From the NCBI RefSeq assembly GCF_937924975.1, contig NZ_CALEYG010000024.1, positions 45,539-109,538 of the forward strand: a DNA stretch of 64,000 bases. The letters are read 5' to 3'. The position numbers were made by a program, and so were the translations under genes. Of the stretch, positions 16,774 through 26,166 are shown one piece after another. The DNA comes from an uncultured Stomatobaculum sp. (lineage in GTDB: Bacteria > Bacillota > Clostridia > Lachnospirales > Lachnospiraceae). The notes beneath the pieces were generated by a model, which was given only the letters and a program-made list of their open reading frames with translations, did not search any database and had not been told where the DNA came from. Numbering within the stretch: the stretch's first letter is position 1; each line of letters opens with the position of its first letter.

Positions 16774-18183
16774 ATGGATACAGTCAGTATTGATTTCAAA
16801 AAGCCCTGCCGCGTCTATTTTATGGGGATCGGCGGCGTCAGCATGAGCGGTCTTGCGGAAATTCTTCAGAAAGAAGGATTCTCGGTGAGCGGAAGCGACG
16901 CGAAGGAGAGCGAGTTCACGGCACATCTGAAAACACGGGGCATACGGATTTATATCGGACAGCGGGCGGAGAATCTCAGCAGTCCGGTTGACTATGTGAT
17001 TTATACGGCGGCCATTCACCCGGATAATCCGGAGTTTCGGGAGGCAAAGCGGCAGGGCATTCCGATGCTGAGCCGCGCGGAGCTCCTCGGGCAGCTGATG
17101 CGCTGCTACGGGGAGAGCATCGCGGTCAGCGGCACGCACGGAAAGACCACGACAACCTCGATGCTGTCTCTCATTCTGCTCGCGGCAAAAAAGGATCCGA
17201 CCATTTCGCTCGGCGGAAATCTGGATGCAATCGGCGGCAATATCCGGGTCGGCGGCAGCGAGACCTTTTTGCTCGAGGCCTGCGAATATACGAACAGCTT
17301 CCTGTCCTTTTTTCCGACGCTCGAAGTGATTCTGAACATCGAGGCGGATCACCTCGACTTTTTCAAGGATATCGACGACATTCGCCGCTCGTTCCGGCGC
17401 TTTGTGCAGCGCATGCCGGAGAACGGCAGCCTCGTCATCGACAATCGGATCCGGGATTACCGGGAAATTGTCGGGGACTTCAAGGGCAAGGTCGTGACGG
17501 TGGGAACCGAAGCGGCGGACTATTATCCGACGGATATCCGCTTTGACGAACGCGGCAACGCGGCCTTTACGCCGACGGAGCGCGGCAAGGCACTCCCGCG
17601 TATTCAGCTCTCTGTGCCGGGCGAGCACAATGTCTACAATGCGCTCGCGGCCCTGGCGGCCTGCCGCCTGCTCGGCATTCCGGCGGAAACCGTGCGCGAG
17701 GGACTCGAGGCTTACCGCGGCACGGAGCGACGCTTTGAGAAAAAGGGGGAGTACCGGGGCGCTGTCATCGTGGATGACTATGCGCATCACCCGCAGGAAA
17801 TTGCGGCGACTTTAAAGGCCGCAAAGAACTATCCGCACAAGGCGCTCTGGTGCGTTTTTCAGCCGCACACCTATACGAGAACCAAGGCACTTCTGCCGGA
17901 TTTCGGCAAGGCGCTTGAGGGAGCGGATCATGTGCTGCTCGCCGATATTTATGCGGCGCGGGAGACCGACACCCTCGGGATCAGCTCGCGCGATGTCGCA
18001 GAGGCCATCAATGCGGATCAGCCCGGCAAGGCGCGGTATTTCGGCAGCTTCGGTGAAATCGAGGATTATCTCGACAGGGTGACAGAGCCCGGAGACCTCG
18101 TGATTACGATGGGAGCCGGCGATATTTTCCGGGTCGGCGAAGAACTTTTAGAGCGGGCAAAAACAGCCGATGTGAAAAAATAA
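16774..18183 (+). CDS. murC: UDP-N-acetylmuramate--L-alanine ligase
   Basis: The product has 469 residues from ATG 16774 after GAGGAGAG. The N-terminal Rossmann motif MGIGGVSMSGLAEIL binds the UDP-sugar. The ATP loop VSGTHGKTTTTSML is near residue 120, and EACEYTNSFL and NIEADHLDFF carry the catalytic metal and carbamoyl-Lys region. VDDYAHHPQEI is the C-terminal Mur ligase hallmark. It adds L-alanine to UDP-MurNAc, the first peptide step of peptidoglycan synthesis, in the cytosol. Length is normal for MurC. Confidence 0.95.
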   Translation: MDTVSIDFKKPCRVYFMGIGGVSMSGLAEILQKEGFSVSGSDAKESEFTAHLKTRGIRIYIGQRAENLSSPVDYVIYTAAIHPDNPEFREAKRQGIPMLSRAELLGQLMRCYGESIAVSGTHGKTTTTSMLSLILLAAKKDPTISLGGNLDAIGGNIRVGGSETFLLEACEYTNSFLSFFPTLEVILNIEADHLDFFKDIDDIRRSFRRFVQRMPENGSLVIDNRIRDYREIVGDFKGKVVTVGTEAADYYPTDIRFDERGNAAFTPTERGKALPRIQLSVPGEHNVYNALAALAACRLLGIPAETVREGLEAYRGTERRFEKKGEYRGAVIVDDYAHHPQEIAATLKAAKNYPHKALWCVFQPHTYTRTKALLPDFGKALEGADHVLLADIYAARETDTLGISSRDVAEAINADQPGKARYFGSFGEIEDYLDRVTEPGDLVITMGAGDIFRVGEELLERAKTADVKK

Positions 18184-18202
18184 GACCTGAAAAGGCGCGA
18201 GA

Positions 18203-18236
18203 AAAGCCGGTGTGCGAAACTGCACACCGGCTTTTC
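18203..18236 (+). terminator. Bidirectional-looking hairpin after murC
   Basis: AAAAGCCGGTGTGC (18203-18216) pairs with GCACACCGGCTTTT (18223-18236). The T run is only four bases and runs into the DnaA-box cluster. Confidence 0.65.
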
Positions 18237-18264
18237 CACAGCCTTGTGGATAAATTGTGGAAAA
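18232..18264 (+). promoter_or_regulatory. Cluster of three DnaA boxes upstream of dnaD
   Basis: TTTTCCACA lies at 18232-18240 on the plus strand. TGTGGATAA (18245-18253) is the reverse complement of the consensus box TTATCCACA. TGTGGAAAA (18256-18264) is the reverse complement of TTTTCCACA. All three fit TTWTNCACA. They lie 61-93 bases before the primosome genes, so DnaA may regulate them. Confidence 0.6.
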
Positions 18265-18324
18265 AGATGTGAAGTTCTCGGGGATACTTTATGTTAAGAT
18301 GAGCAGTGAGAAAAGGAGGATGAG

Positions 18325-19374
18325 ATGAAAATTATTTTTCAGGGCGACGCCGCGCCCGGCGTGACGGTCGTCTCCAACGAATTTATCGACCGCTATATGC
18401 CATCGGTAAACGGCGCATATGTCAAGGTTTATCTCTATCTCCTGCGCCATCGGGGCGAGGAGGTCACAGACGCCCGGATTGCGGACAGCTTAGAACTCAC
18501 GGAGGGCGATGTGAAGCGCGCGCTGCTCCGCTGGCAGCGGGAAGGTCTGATCGCGGGCGATATCGGACAGGACGGACTCCGGGAGACAGAGAGCGGGTAT
18601 GAGCTGCCCGAAACGCGGCCGGAGTCGGAACCGCTGCCCGATAGCCGGGAGCCGGAACCGGCGGAACCCGTTCTGCCGCCGGCCAAACTGCCGGACAAAT
18701 CCGGCGTGGATTTCCGGCGTCTGCAGGATGACAGCGAATTTGCGGGCTTAAGTTATGCGCTGCAGCGCTATCTCGGCAGAACCTTTTCGCAGACGGACAC
18801 CGAGACTGTCGCCTATCTCTACGGGACACTCGGCATGTCGGCGGATTTGCTGATTAAACTCGGCGAGTACTGCGCGGAAAAGAAAAAGAGTTCGCTCCGC
18901 TATTTTGAAAAAGTTGCGCTCGACTGGTACGAGAGAGGCATCCGGACGCCGGAGGAGGCAGAGCAGCGCGGCCAGAGCTATACCAAAGAGGTCTATGCGG
19001 TCTTAAAGGCCTTCGGCATTCGCGACCGCGGTCCCGGCGTCGAGGAACAGAAGTTTATCGAGAAGTGGTACCGGGAGTATGCGTTCTCCGAGGAACTGGT
19101 TGTAGAGGCCTGCAGCCGGACCCTTCGCCATGTCAATAAGCCGAGCTTCCCCTATGCCGACGGCATTCTGACCAGATGGCATCGCGCGGGCGTTCACAGC
19201 ATGCAGGACATTGCGGAAGAGGACAAGAAGCGGGAGGAGACAGGCCGAAAGAAGGGCGCCGAGAGCGGCGCCAAAAAGAACGGGACGCGCTTTCATAATT
19301 TCGAGGAGCGGGAGGAAGATCCGAACGACCTCGTGCTGCAGCAGCTCAAGCGTAAGCTCGAGCAGGAGTCCTGA
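18325..19374 (+). CDS. DnaD-domain primosomal protein
   Basis: The protein has 349 residues. The N-terminal winged-helix region (residues 20-90, INSNEF-like FIDRYMPSVNGAYVKVYLYLLRH, then a helix-turn-helix around DARIADSLELTEGDV) matches DnaD. A Pro/Glu-rich linker follows. The C-terminal DnaD/DnaB2 domain (about 130-290) includes LLIKLGEYCAEKKKSSLRYFEKVALDWYERGI and the YxxxIxxxW-type end FPYADGILTRWHRAGV. DnaD takes part in helicase loading at origins and restart sites. The next gene encodes the partner ATPase, 13 bases away. The gene name dnaD fits by domain, but orthology was not tested. Confidence 0.88.
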   Translation: MKIIFQGDAAPGVTVVSNEFIDRYMPSVNGAYVKVYLYLLRHRGEEVTDARIADSLELTEGDVKRALLRWQREGLIAGDIGQDGLRETESGYELPETRPESEPLPDSREPEPAEPVLPPAKLPDKSGVDFRRLQDDSEFAGLSYALQRYLGRTFSQTDTETVAYLYGTLGMSADLLIKLGEYCAEKKKSSLRYFEKVALDWYERGIRTPEEAEQRGQSYTKEVYAVLKAFGIRDRGPGVEEQKFIEKWYREYAFSEELVVEACSRTLRHVNKPSFPYADGILTRWHRAGVHSMQDIAEEDKKREETGRKKGAESGAKKNGTRFHNFEEREEDPNDLVLQQLKRKLEQES

Positions 19375-19387
19375 GAGGAGGTAGGGC

Positions 19388-20401
19388 GTGGCACTCAGCA
19401 ATACAGAGTACAATGCCATTTTGCGCGAATACGAGGCGCTGCAGGCTGCGAGGCAGCAGCTGCTGCGGGCGCGGAAGGCAGAACTGAACCGTGTGTTGCC
19501 CGGCTACCACGCGCTCGAGCAGAAAATTGCCGACCGCGCCATGGCGCGCTACCGCGCGGCCGTCGGCGGAGACAAGGAAGCGCTGACGGGACTGAAGGCG
19601 GAACTCGAGGGACTGGAAAAGCAAAAGAGCGAGCTGCTTTGCGCGGCCGGGTATCCCGACGATTTTCTCACGCCGCCCTATCACTGCGAGCACTGCAAAG
19701 ATACCGGTTTTGCGGACGGCGAAAAATGCCGCTGCTTCCGGCAGAAGATGATTGCGCGGCTCAGCCGTCAGGGCAGACTTGCGGCGAGCATACGCGAAGA
19801 GAATTTCAAACATTTCTCGCTCGACTACTACAGCGACGAGCGGAAGGTCCCGGGCCTCAACATGAGCGAGCGCGCCTACATGGAGCAGCTTGTGCTCGCG
19901 CAGTGCAAGGCCTATCTCAGGAATTTTGACAAGAGAAAGGGCAATCTGTTGTTCACCGGAAAACCCGGGCTCGGCAAGACCTTTCTCTCGCACTGCATCG
20001 CCGGGGAACTCTTGTCGCGCGGCAAGACCGTCGTCTACCTCAGCGCGGAGGAGCTTTTTTCCCTGCTCGCCGCAACCCAGTGGCGACAGCGCGCGGAGAG
20101 CGACGAGGAAAAAATCAGGGCGCGGGAGGAGAGAGAATTCCGCGAATATATTTACGGTTGCGATTTCCTGATCATAGACGACCTCGGGACAGAGTTCGGC
20201 AATGCCTTTACGGCCTCGGCGTTTTTCACGCTCTTAAATGAGCGTCTCATCACAAAGCGCGGCACGCTGATCTCCACCAATCTGGACCCGAAGCAACTGA
20301 AAGCGCAATATACCGAGAGAAGCACATCGCGCATTTTGGGCGAATATGATATACTTCCCTTCTATGGAAGCGATATCCGCGCAAAGAAGCGCAAGCAATA
20401 G
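19388..20401 (+). CDS. dnaC: DnaC/DnaI-type helicase loader ATPase
   Basis: The protein has 337 residues and a GTG start at 19388 after GGAGGTAGGG. A coiled N-terminal region (1-85) is followed by a Cys cluster CEHCKDTGFADGEKCRC, as in DnaI zinc-binding modules. The AAA+ core carries Walker A TGKPGLGKTFLSH (about 195), Walker B FLIIDDLGTE and the sensor LISTNLDPKQL. It loads the replicative helicase with DnaD. The gene follows dnaD directly, as in many Clostridia. Confidence 0.9.
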   Translation: MALSNTEYNAILREYEALQAARQQLLRARKAELNRVLPGYHALEQKIADRAMARYRAAVGGDKEALTGLKAELEGLEKQKSELLCAAGYPDDFLTPPYHCEHCKDTGFADGEKCRCFRQKMIARLSRQGRLAASIREENFKHFSLDYYSDERKVPGLNMSERAYMEQLVLAQCKAYLRNFDKRKGNLLFTGKPGLGKTFLSHCIAGELLSRGKTVVYLSAEELFSLLAATQWRQRAESDEEKIRAREEREFREYIYGCDFLIIDDLGTEFGNAFTASAFFTLLNERLITKRGTLISTNLDPKQLKAQYTERSTSRILGEYDILPFYGSDIRAKKRKQ

Positions 20402-20436
20402 TTTTCCGAATCATCGAAGAAAAAGGAGCAGAACAG

Positions 20437-21621
20437 ATGTCGAACGAAGACAAAGAGATTGAGACCATTCCGGTGGGACCGCTTGGGCTGGTGCCCTTGA
20501 AGAGCTGTGAGGAGCTCGGGAAAAAGGTCGATGCCTATCTGGTGCGCTGGCGGAATGCGCGGCAGAGCGAGCACAAGGACACCCTTGCGTTCATGGGCTA
20601 CGAGAAAGACTCCTTCATTGTCCGGAGCCAGATTAACCGCTTCGGCACGGGCGAGGGCAAGGGAACGCTCTTACAGTCGGTGCGCGGCAAGGATCTCTTC
20701 CTCATGGTGGATGTCTGCAACCACAGCCTGACCTATTCGCTCTGCGGCATGACCAATCATATGTCGCCGGATGACCATTTCGCGGATTTGAAGCGCATCA
20801 TCTCGGCGGCGGCCGGAAAGGCGCGCCGCATCAATGTGATCATGCCCTTCCTCTACGAGAGCCGTGTGTCGCACCGGGACGGCAGAGAGTCGCTCGACTG
20901 CTCGCTCGCGCTGCATGAGCTCGTGAACATGGGGGTCGATAACATTCTGACTTTCGACGCGCATGAGCCGCGCGTGCAGAATGCGATTCCGCTGAAAGGC
21001 TTTGAGACCGTGCAGCCCATCTACCAGTTTATCAAGGCCCTCCTCCAGGCGGAGCCGGAACTCAAGGTGGATTCCGAGCACATGATGATCATCAGCCCGG
21101 ACGCAGGCGGCATGGGCAGAGCGATTTACTTTGCGAACATGATGGGCCTTGATGTCGGCATGTTTTATAAGCGCCGCGACTACACGCGTCTGGTCGGCGG
21201 CAGGAACCCGGTTCTTGCGCACGAGTTCCTCGGGTCGGATGTCACCGGCAAAGAAGTGATTGTCGTGGACGACATGATTTCCTCCGGCGAGACCGTGCAG
21301 GAAGTCGCAAGGGAGTTAAAGCGCCGCGGCGCGCGGAAGGTCTTTGTCTGTGCGACCTTCGGTCTCTTTACGAACGGCCTCGCGCGCTTTGACCGCTACT
21401 ACGAAGAGGGCATGATTGATAAGATTTTCACGACCAATCTGGTCTATCAGAGCCCGGAGCTCTTAAGCCGCCCCTACTATGTGAGCGTCGAGATGAGCAA
21501 ATACATTGCACTTTTGATTGACAGTCTGAATCACGATACGTCCGTGAGTGAGCTCCTGCAGCCCAGCGAGCGCATTCACCGCGCGCTCACCAAGCACAGA
21601 GCCGCGCAGGAACGGAACTGA
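20437..21621 (+). CDS. prs: Ribose-phosphate pyrophosphokinase
   Basis: The protein has 394 residues, longer than the usual 310-320, with an N-terminal extension and a C-terminal tail typical of some Clostridia. VNMGVDNILTFDAHEPRVQN corresponds to the catalytic flap and DxHxxQ region. VIVVDDMISSGETVQEVA is the PRPP-binding loop. It makes PRPP from ribose-5-phosphate and ATP for nucleotide, His and Trp synthesis. The ribosome binding site AAAAAGGAG precedes ATG 20437. Allosteric sites cannot be judged here. Confidence 0.9.
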   Translation: MSNEDKEIETIPVGPLGLVPLKSCEELGKKVDAYLVRWRNARQSEHKDTLAFMGYEKDSFIVRSQINRFGTGEGKGTLLQSVRGKDLFLMVDVCNHSLTYSLCGMTNHMSPDDHFADLKRIISAAAGKARRINVIMPFLYESRVSHRDGRESLDCSLALHELVNMGVDNILTFDAHEPRVQNAIPLKGFETVQPIYQFIKALLQAEPELKVDSEHMMIISPDAGGMGRAIYFANMMGLDVGMFYKRRDYTRLVGGRNPVLAHEFLGSDVTGKEVIVVDDMISSGETVQEVARELKRRGARKVFVCATFGLFTNGLARFDRYYEEGMIDKIFTTNLVYQSPELLSRPYYVSVEMSKYIALLIDSLNHDTSVSELLQPSERIHRALTKHRAAQERN

Positions 21622-21636
21622 GGGAGAGAGGAAAGT

Positions 21637-23076
21637 ATGGCAGAGGAGAAAAAAGCGGTCAAAGAGATTACTTCGATGGAACAGGATTTCGCACAGTGGT
21701 ATACCGATATTGTGCGGAAGGCAGAGCTCTGCGACTATACGAGCGTCAAAGGCTGTATGGTCATTCAGCCTGCCGGATATGCAATCTGGGAGCGCATCCA
21801 GAGTCTTTTGGATCGGCGCTTCAAGGCGACAGGCGTAAAGAATTGCTACATGCCGCTTTTTATTCCCGAGAGTCTGCTCGACAAGGAGAAAGATCATGTC
21901 GAGGGCTTCGCGCCGGAAGTCGCCTGGGTCACGCAGGGCGGCCTTGAGCCCCTGCAGGAGCGCCTCTGCGTGCGCCCGACCTCGGAGACTTTGTTCTGCG
22001 ATTACTATGCGAAACATGTGCACTCCTACCGCGATCTGCCGCAGGTGCTGAACCAGTGGTGTTCGGTGGTGCGCTGGGAAAAGACGACCCGTCCCTTCCT
22101 CCGCTCCCGTGAATTCCTCTGGCAGGAGGGACACACCGTGCACGCGACCGAAGAGGAGGCACAGGAGAGAACCGAGCAGATGCTGAATCTCTACGCGGAT
22201 TTCTGTGAGCAGGAACTCGCAATTCCGGTGGTGCGCGGCCAGAAGACCGACAAGGAGAAGTTTGCCGGTGCGGTCGCGACTTATACGATCGAGTCCCTGA
22301 TGCACGACGGCAAGGCGCTGCAGAGCGGCACGAGCCACAACTTCGGCGACGGGTTTGCGCGCGCCTTCGGCATGCAGTTCCAGGACAAGGACAATAGCCT
22401 CAAGTACATGCACCAGACATCCTGGGGCATGACAACCCGTATGATCGGCGCAATCATCATGGTGCACGGCGATGACTCCGGTCTTAAGATGCCGCCGCAC
22501 ATTGCGCCGGTGCAGGTCACGATTGTCCCGGTCGCGATGCACAAGGAAGGCGTTCTGGAGCGCGCCGAGGCGCTCGCGGCAGAGCTCAGAGCGGCAGGGG
22601 TTCGCGTCAACTTAGACGACACGGATCGTCGCCCGGGCTTTAAATTCGCCGAGTGCGAGATGCGCGGCGTGCCGCTTCGCATTGAACTCGGCCCGAAGGA
22701 CATCGAGGCAGGCAGCTGCGTGCTGGTGCGTCGCGATAACGGTGAGAAGTCTGAGGCCTCGCTCGAAGGCATTGCGGCAACGGTTTCGGACATGCTCGAG
22801 ACCATCCAGAAGGCCATGTTCGAGAGAGCCAAGGAGCATCGCGACACGCATACCTACGACGTGACCACGATGGAAGCGTTTGCGGAGACCGTGAAGAACC
22901 GCCCGGGCTTTGTTCGCGCGATGTGGTGCGGCGATCAGGCGTGTGAGGATAAAATCAAAGAGGAGACGGGGGCAACCAGCCGCTGCATTCCGTTCGCCCA
23001 GGAAAAGCTCGCGGACCGCTGTGTCTGCTGCGGAAAACCTGCGAAGAAGATGGTTTACTGGGGTGTTGCATACTAA
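21637..23076 (+). CDS. proS: Prolyl-tRNA synthetase, short (eukaryote/archaeal-like) type
   Basis: The protein has 479 residues. The class II core includes motif 2 (WEKTTRPFLRSREFLWQEGHT) and motif 3 (near GVPLRIELGPKDIEAGS). VRPTSETLFCDYYAKHV binds proline, and TSHNFGDGFARAFG belongs to the catalytic core. The anticodon domain starts about residue 280 (VQVTIVPVAMHK). The extra C-terminal zinc-binding tail is present (CVCCGKPAKKMVYWGVAY at the very end). The bacterial-type editing insertion is absent. A terminator follows. Confidence 0.93.
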   Translation: MAEEKKAVKEITSMEQDFAQWYTDIVRKAELCDYTSVKGCMVIQPAGYAIWERIQSLLDRRFKATGVKNCYMPLFIPESLLDKEKDHVEGFAPEVAWVTQGGLEPLQERLCVRPTSETLFCDYYAKHVHSYRDLPQVLNQWCSVVRWEKTTRPFLRSREFLWQEGHTVHATEEEAQERTEQMLNLYADFCEQELAIPVVRGQKTDKEKFAGAVATYTIESLMHDGKALQSGTSHNFGDGFARAFGMQFQDKDNSLKYMHQTSWGMTTRMIGAIIMVHGDDSGLKMPPHIAPVQVTIVPVAMHKEGVLERAEALAAELRAAGVRVNLDDTDRRPGFKFAECEMRGVPLRIELGPKDIEAGSCVLVRRDNGEKSEASLEGIAATVSDMLETIQKAMFERAKEHRDTHTYDVTTMEAFAETVKNRPGFVRAMWCGDQACEDKIKEETGATSRCIPFAQEKLADRCVCCGKPAKKMVYWGVAY

Positions 23077-23081
23077 AACGC

Positions 23082-23118
23082 AGAGAGCTGCCGCGGCAAA
23101 CGCGACAGCTCTCTTTTT
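23082..23118 (+). terminator. Rho-independent terminator after proS
   Basis: AGAGAGCTG (23082-23090) pairs with CAGCTCTCT (23106-23114), followed by TTTT. Confidence 0.8.
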
Positions 23119-23139
23119 GGCGTTGCGGAGAGGAGTGTG

Positions 23140-24393
23140 ATGCGCATGCGCTTGCCGGAGACGGTGAGAGACATCTTGAACAAATTGGAGACGGCCGGTT
23201 TTCAGGCCTATGCGGTCGGTGGCTGTGTGCGGGACAGCATACTGGGAAAAGAGCCGGACGACTGGGATCTCACAACCGATGCGCGGCCGGAAGCGGTCAA
23301 GGCGCTGTTTCCGCGCACGGTGGACACGGGACTGCAGCACGGCACGGTGACGGTGCTGCTCGGCGGAGAGGGCTATGAGGTCACGACCTACCGCATCGAC
23401 GGCAGCTACTCGGACGGGCGGCACCCGGACAGCATCCGCTTTACGCCCTCGCTCGCGGAGGATTTAAAGCGCCGGGATTTCACCATCAACGCAATGGCGG
23501 TCTCTGCGCGCGGAGAACTCGTGGATCTCTTCGGCGGCCAGGAAGACCTCGCGCGCGGCTGTATCCGCTGCGTCGGGGATGCGTATGCGCGCTTTCGGGA
23601 GGATGCACTCCGCATGCTTCGTGCGGTGCGTTTTGCGGCGCAGCTGAATTTTGAAATAGAGGCCGAGAGTTTCAAAGCCCTCACGGAGCTCTCTCCCAAT
23701 TTGGCGCGGGTCAGCAAGGAGCGGATTCTCGCGGAACTCACGAAACTGCTGCTCTCGAACCACCCGGAAAAACTGGAACTCCTGTATGTGGCCGGGCTGG
23801 CGCCCGAGATGGCGGCGCATTTCCCGGGCGTGCATCTCGACAGTCGGGCGGCAAGACTTCCGCGCTGCAAGGCGCTGCGTTTTGCGGCGGCCGGTGAGCA
23901 GATCACACCGGAGGCCCTCGGCAAGCTGCTCACCGAATTAAAGAGCGACCGCGCGACGAGAGACCGGGCGGTATTATTGCTGACGGCCTTGCACAAGCCG
24001 TTGCCGGAGAGTGAGACGGAAGTCCGGCGCTGCCTCTCGGAGATCGGGCACGATGCTTTCACCGAGCTGCTTCTCCTGAAAGAGGCGGGCTACGGCAACG
24101 GCGAGACGCCGGGGAGCGTTGAACTGCGGACAGAGCGGATTGCAAAGCTTCGCGCGCTGCAACAGAAGATTGCGGAGCGGGGAGACTGCCTGGAAATTCG
24201 CGGCCTCGCGCTCGGCGGCGCGGAGCTTCTCGCGCTCGGCATTCCGAAGGGACCGGCGCTCGGCGCTTGTCTGCGCGCGCTGCTCAATGCAGTGCTCGAA
24301 GATCCGGCGCGCAACGAAAAGGCATACCTCTTCGCCCATGCGGCGGCATGGCTGGAAGCGCAGAAAAAAGAGAACGGGGGAGCGGTGAAATGA
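23140..24393 (+). CDS. cca: CCA-adding tRNA nucleotidyltransferase
   Basis: The protein has 417 residues. ATG 23140 or ATG 23146 follows AGGAG at 23131-23135. The class II polymerase head carries YAVGGCVRDSILGKEPDDWD with the metal-binding Asp pair and Gly motif, then DLKRRDFTINAMA. RFREDALRMLRAVRFAAQL is the neck template motif and RVSKERI follows. The enzyme adds CCA to tRNA 3' ends, and both tRNA genes in this window lack encoded CCA. Its stop overlaps the start of the lipoprotein gene (ATGA). Confidence 0.9.
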   Translation: MRMRLPETVRDILNKLETAGFQAYAVGGCVRDSILGKEPDDWDLTTDARPEAVKALFPRTVDTGLQHGTVTVLLGGEGYEVTTYRIDGSYSDGRHPDSIRFTPSLAEDLKRRDFTINAMAVSARGELVDLFGGQEDLARGCIRCVGDAYARFREDALRMLRAVRFAAQLNFEIEAESFKALTELSPNLARVSKERILAELTKLLLSNHPEKLELLYVAGLAPEMAAHFPGVHLDSRAARLPRCKALRFAAAGEQITPEALGKLLTELKSDRATRDRAVLLLTALHKPLPESETEVRRCLSEIGHDAFTELLLLKEAGYGNGETPGSVELRTERIAKLRALQQKIAERGDCLEIRGLALGGAELLALGIPKGPALGACLRALLNAVLEDPARNEKAYLFAHAAAWLEAQKKENGGAVK

Positions 24394-26102
24394 GAGTGCG
24401 AAAGCTGGCGGCGGCGGTGCTCGGCCTCTGCCTGACGGCGACAGCTCTGGGAGGCTGTGGGAAGACAGAGCGGACAACACAGGCAAGTCATGCGGCGGAT
24501 CCGCTGATCTGGTACAACCGGAGCGGGCTCTACGCCTGCTTTCCGGGAGAGAGTGCGCAGGAAATCGCAGGCTTTGACAGCGCAGGCGAGACCAATACAG
24601 TGCAGCGTTTTCTGGGGCGTCACGATCCGACGCACGATGTGCGTTTTGACGAGACGCGGGAGCAAGTCTATTTCTGCCGGAATTACCGGGAGGACACAAG
24701 CTACGGCTTTTTCGCGGGAGAACTTTGCGCGCGGAAGTTCGGCGGTGCGGTCGAGACCGTAGCGGCGGATATTGTCAAATACGAGCCGACGGCGGGCGGC
24801 ACACTGCTCGGAGAGGATAAGACAGGGGCACTCAGCCTGTATCGCCGGACAGAGAAGAGCTGGCAGGGAGAGGTGCTTGCCTCCCTGGTGCTGGACTTCC
24901 GGGTGAGTGCGGACAGACAGTCGGCGGTCTACCTGACCGGAGACGGCAATTTATACGCCCTGCAACTCACGGAGAGCGGCGAACAGCGCGGTGCGACAGT
25001 AAAGCTGGCCTCCGGAATGCAGCAGATTAACTTCGCAAGTGCGGATTTGCGGCAGCTTTACTGCAGCGATGCAAGCGGCTCTCTCTGCTACAGCGCGGAT
25101 CTGCACCCTGTGCAGGTTGTGAGCGTCGATGTGGATCAGAGCATCTTTATCCGGAAGACGGGGCACGCCTATTATCTGCGGGACGAACACCGTGTTCCGG
25201 ACGAACAGCAGCAGAAAAAAACAGCTTCGGATGTGAAGGAGCGCGGCGAAGAGCTGGCGCGACGGGAGAGCGAGGCTGTCGCGGAAGAGCCGGACGCGGC
25301 TTCGGCGCAGCAGCAGACGGCGATGAGCGAGATTACGCCGGCAGAGGGCAAGACGCTCTGCTATTTTGACGGGACAAAGAATCAGATTCTGCTGCACAAT
25401 GTGTCGCGGCTCAGCGCAGTCTACGCAGACCGCGTGCAGGCGGACCGTGCGCTCGCCTGGCAGGGCAGCGGGAGCGGCTTCTCGATTTATCTGTTGCGGG
25501 ACAGCGTGGCACTGAACACCGGGCTGCACCTCATTGACCAGGGGCTTCTGGACCTCGCGCTCGATGCGGGGGAAGACAAGTTCTACTATGTGCTGTTCCA
25601 GCCGGGGGGAGAGGGCGAGCAGGATCCCCAGCGCGGCACAGTCTTTGCGCGGGCCTACACGGCAGAGGGAATTGAGAAGGAAGAGGCGCTCTTCTCCGGC
25701 GTGAGCGGTATTTCCAACGCACAGGGCGGCAATGTTTTTGCGGGCGCGGAGCATCCGAATGAGAGCTATGCGAGTCTGGTGGTCGACGGACAACAGCTTG
25801 CCGAGCGTGTCGCGAGTTACGAGCGCATCAGCGAGACGGGTAAGGCGCTCTTTTATCTGAAAGACGTGTTTCCGAACGGCGACGACAAGGGCGGAACCCT
25901 GGTCAAGTGGGACGGCAGCGCGGACAGCAGCGGAGAGGAGCTCTTCTACGGCGTCAGTGATTACGAGGCGGAGGAGGACGGCAGTGCGGTTCTGCTCACC
26001 GGGTACGGCGATACAAAGGAGCTCTGGTACTACGGCGCGGACGGCACAAAACAGTGCCTCGACGAGGCAGCGATTGCCTTTCGCCACAGGGAATCGGAGT
26101 AA
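24390..26102 (+). CDS. Lipoprotein of unknown function
   Basis: This 570-residue precursor starts at ATG 24390, overlapping the cca stop, with GGGGGAG upstream. The signal peptide ends in the lipobox ALGGC (Cys 23), so it is anchored on the outer face of the membrane. The body has repeated short beta-strand patterns with aromatic and Gly-Asp turns (SLYRRTEK, VYLTGDGNLYAL, YYFGAD-like), consistent with a beta-propeller or TolB-like fold. A charged, Gln-rich loop sits near residues 275-310. I do not recognise a family. Confidence 0.7.
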   Translation: MRVRKLAAAVLGLCLTATALGGCGKTERTTQASHAADPLIWYNRSGLYACFPGESAQEIAGFDSAGETNTVQRFLGRHDPTHDVRFDETREQVYFCRNYREDTSYGFFAGELCARKFGGAVETVAADIVKYEPTAGGTLLGEDKTGALSLYRRTEKSWQGEVLASLVLDFRVSADRQSAVYLTGDGNLYALQLTESGEQRGATVKLASGMQQINFASADLRQLYCSDASGSLCYSADLHPVQVVSVDVDQSIFIRKTGHAYYLRDEHRVPDEQQQKKTASDVKERGEELARRESEAVAEEPDAASAQQQTAMSEITPAEGKTLCYFDGTKNQILLHNVSRLSAVYADRVQADRALAWQGSGSGFSIYLLRDSVALNTGLHLIDQGLLDLALDAGEDKFYYVLFQPGGEGEQDPQRGTVFARAYTAEGIEKEEALFSGVSGISNAQGGNVFAGAEHPNESYASLVVDGQQLAERVASYERISETGKALFYLKDVFPNGDDKGGTLVKWDGSADSSGEELFYGVSDYEAEEDGSAVLLTGYGDTKELWYYGADGTKQCLDEAAIAFRHRESE

Positions 26103-26107
26103 TAAAA

Positions 26108-26138
26108 AAGCATCCGCTGCGAGTCGGATGCTTTTTTT
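26108..26138 (+). terminator. Rho-independent terminator after the lipoprotein gene
   Basis: AAGCATCCG (26108-26116) pairs with CGGATGCTT, followed by TTTTTT. Confidence 0.85.
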
Positions 26139-26164
26139 GGTGAAACAAAATATGCAAATAATCT
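26137..26164 (+). promoter_or_regulatory. Possible promoter of a structured RNA
   Basis: TTGGTG (26137-26142), 16 bases, TAATCT (26159-26164). The predicted start is about 26170, just at the 5' helix of the candidate RNA. Confidence 0.4.
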
Positions 26165-26166
26165 TA

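Noticed and set aside
18232..18264. The DnaA boxes as a replication origin
   Set aside because: Only three boxes, no AT-rich unwinding region, and no dnaA, dnaN or rpmH nearby.
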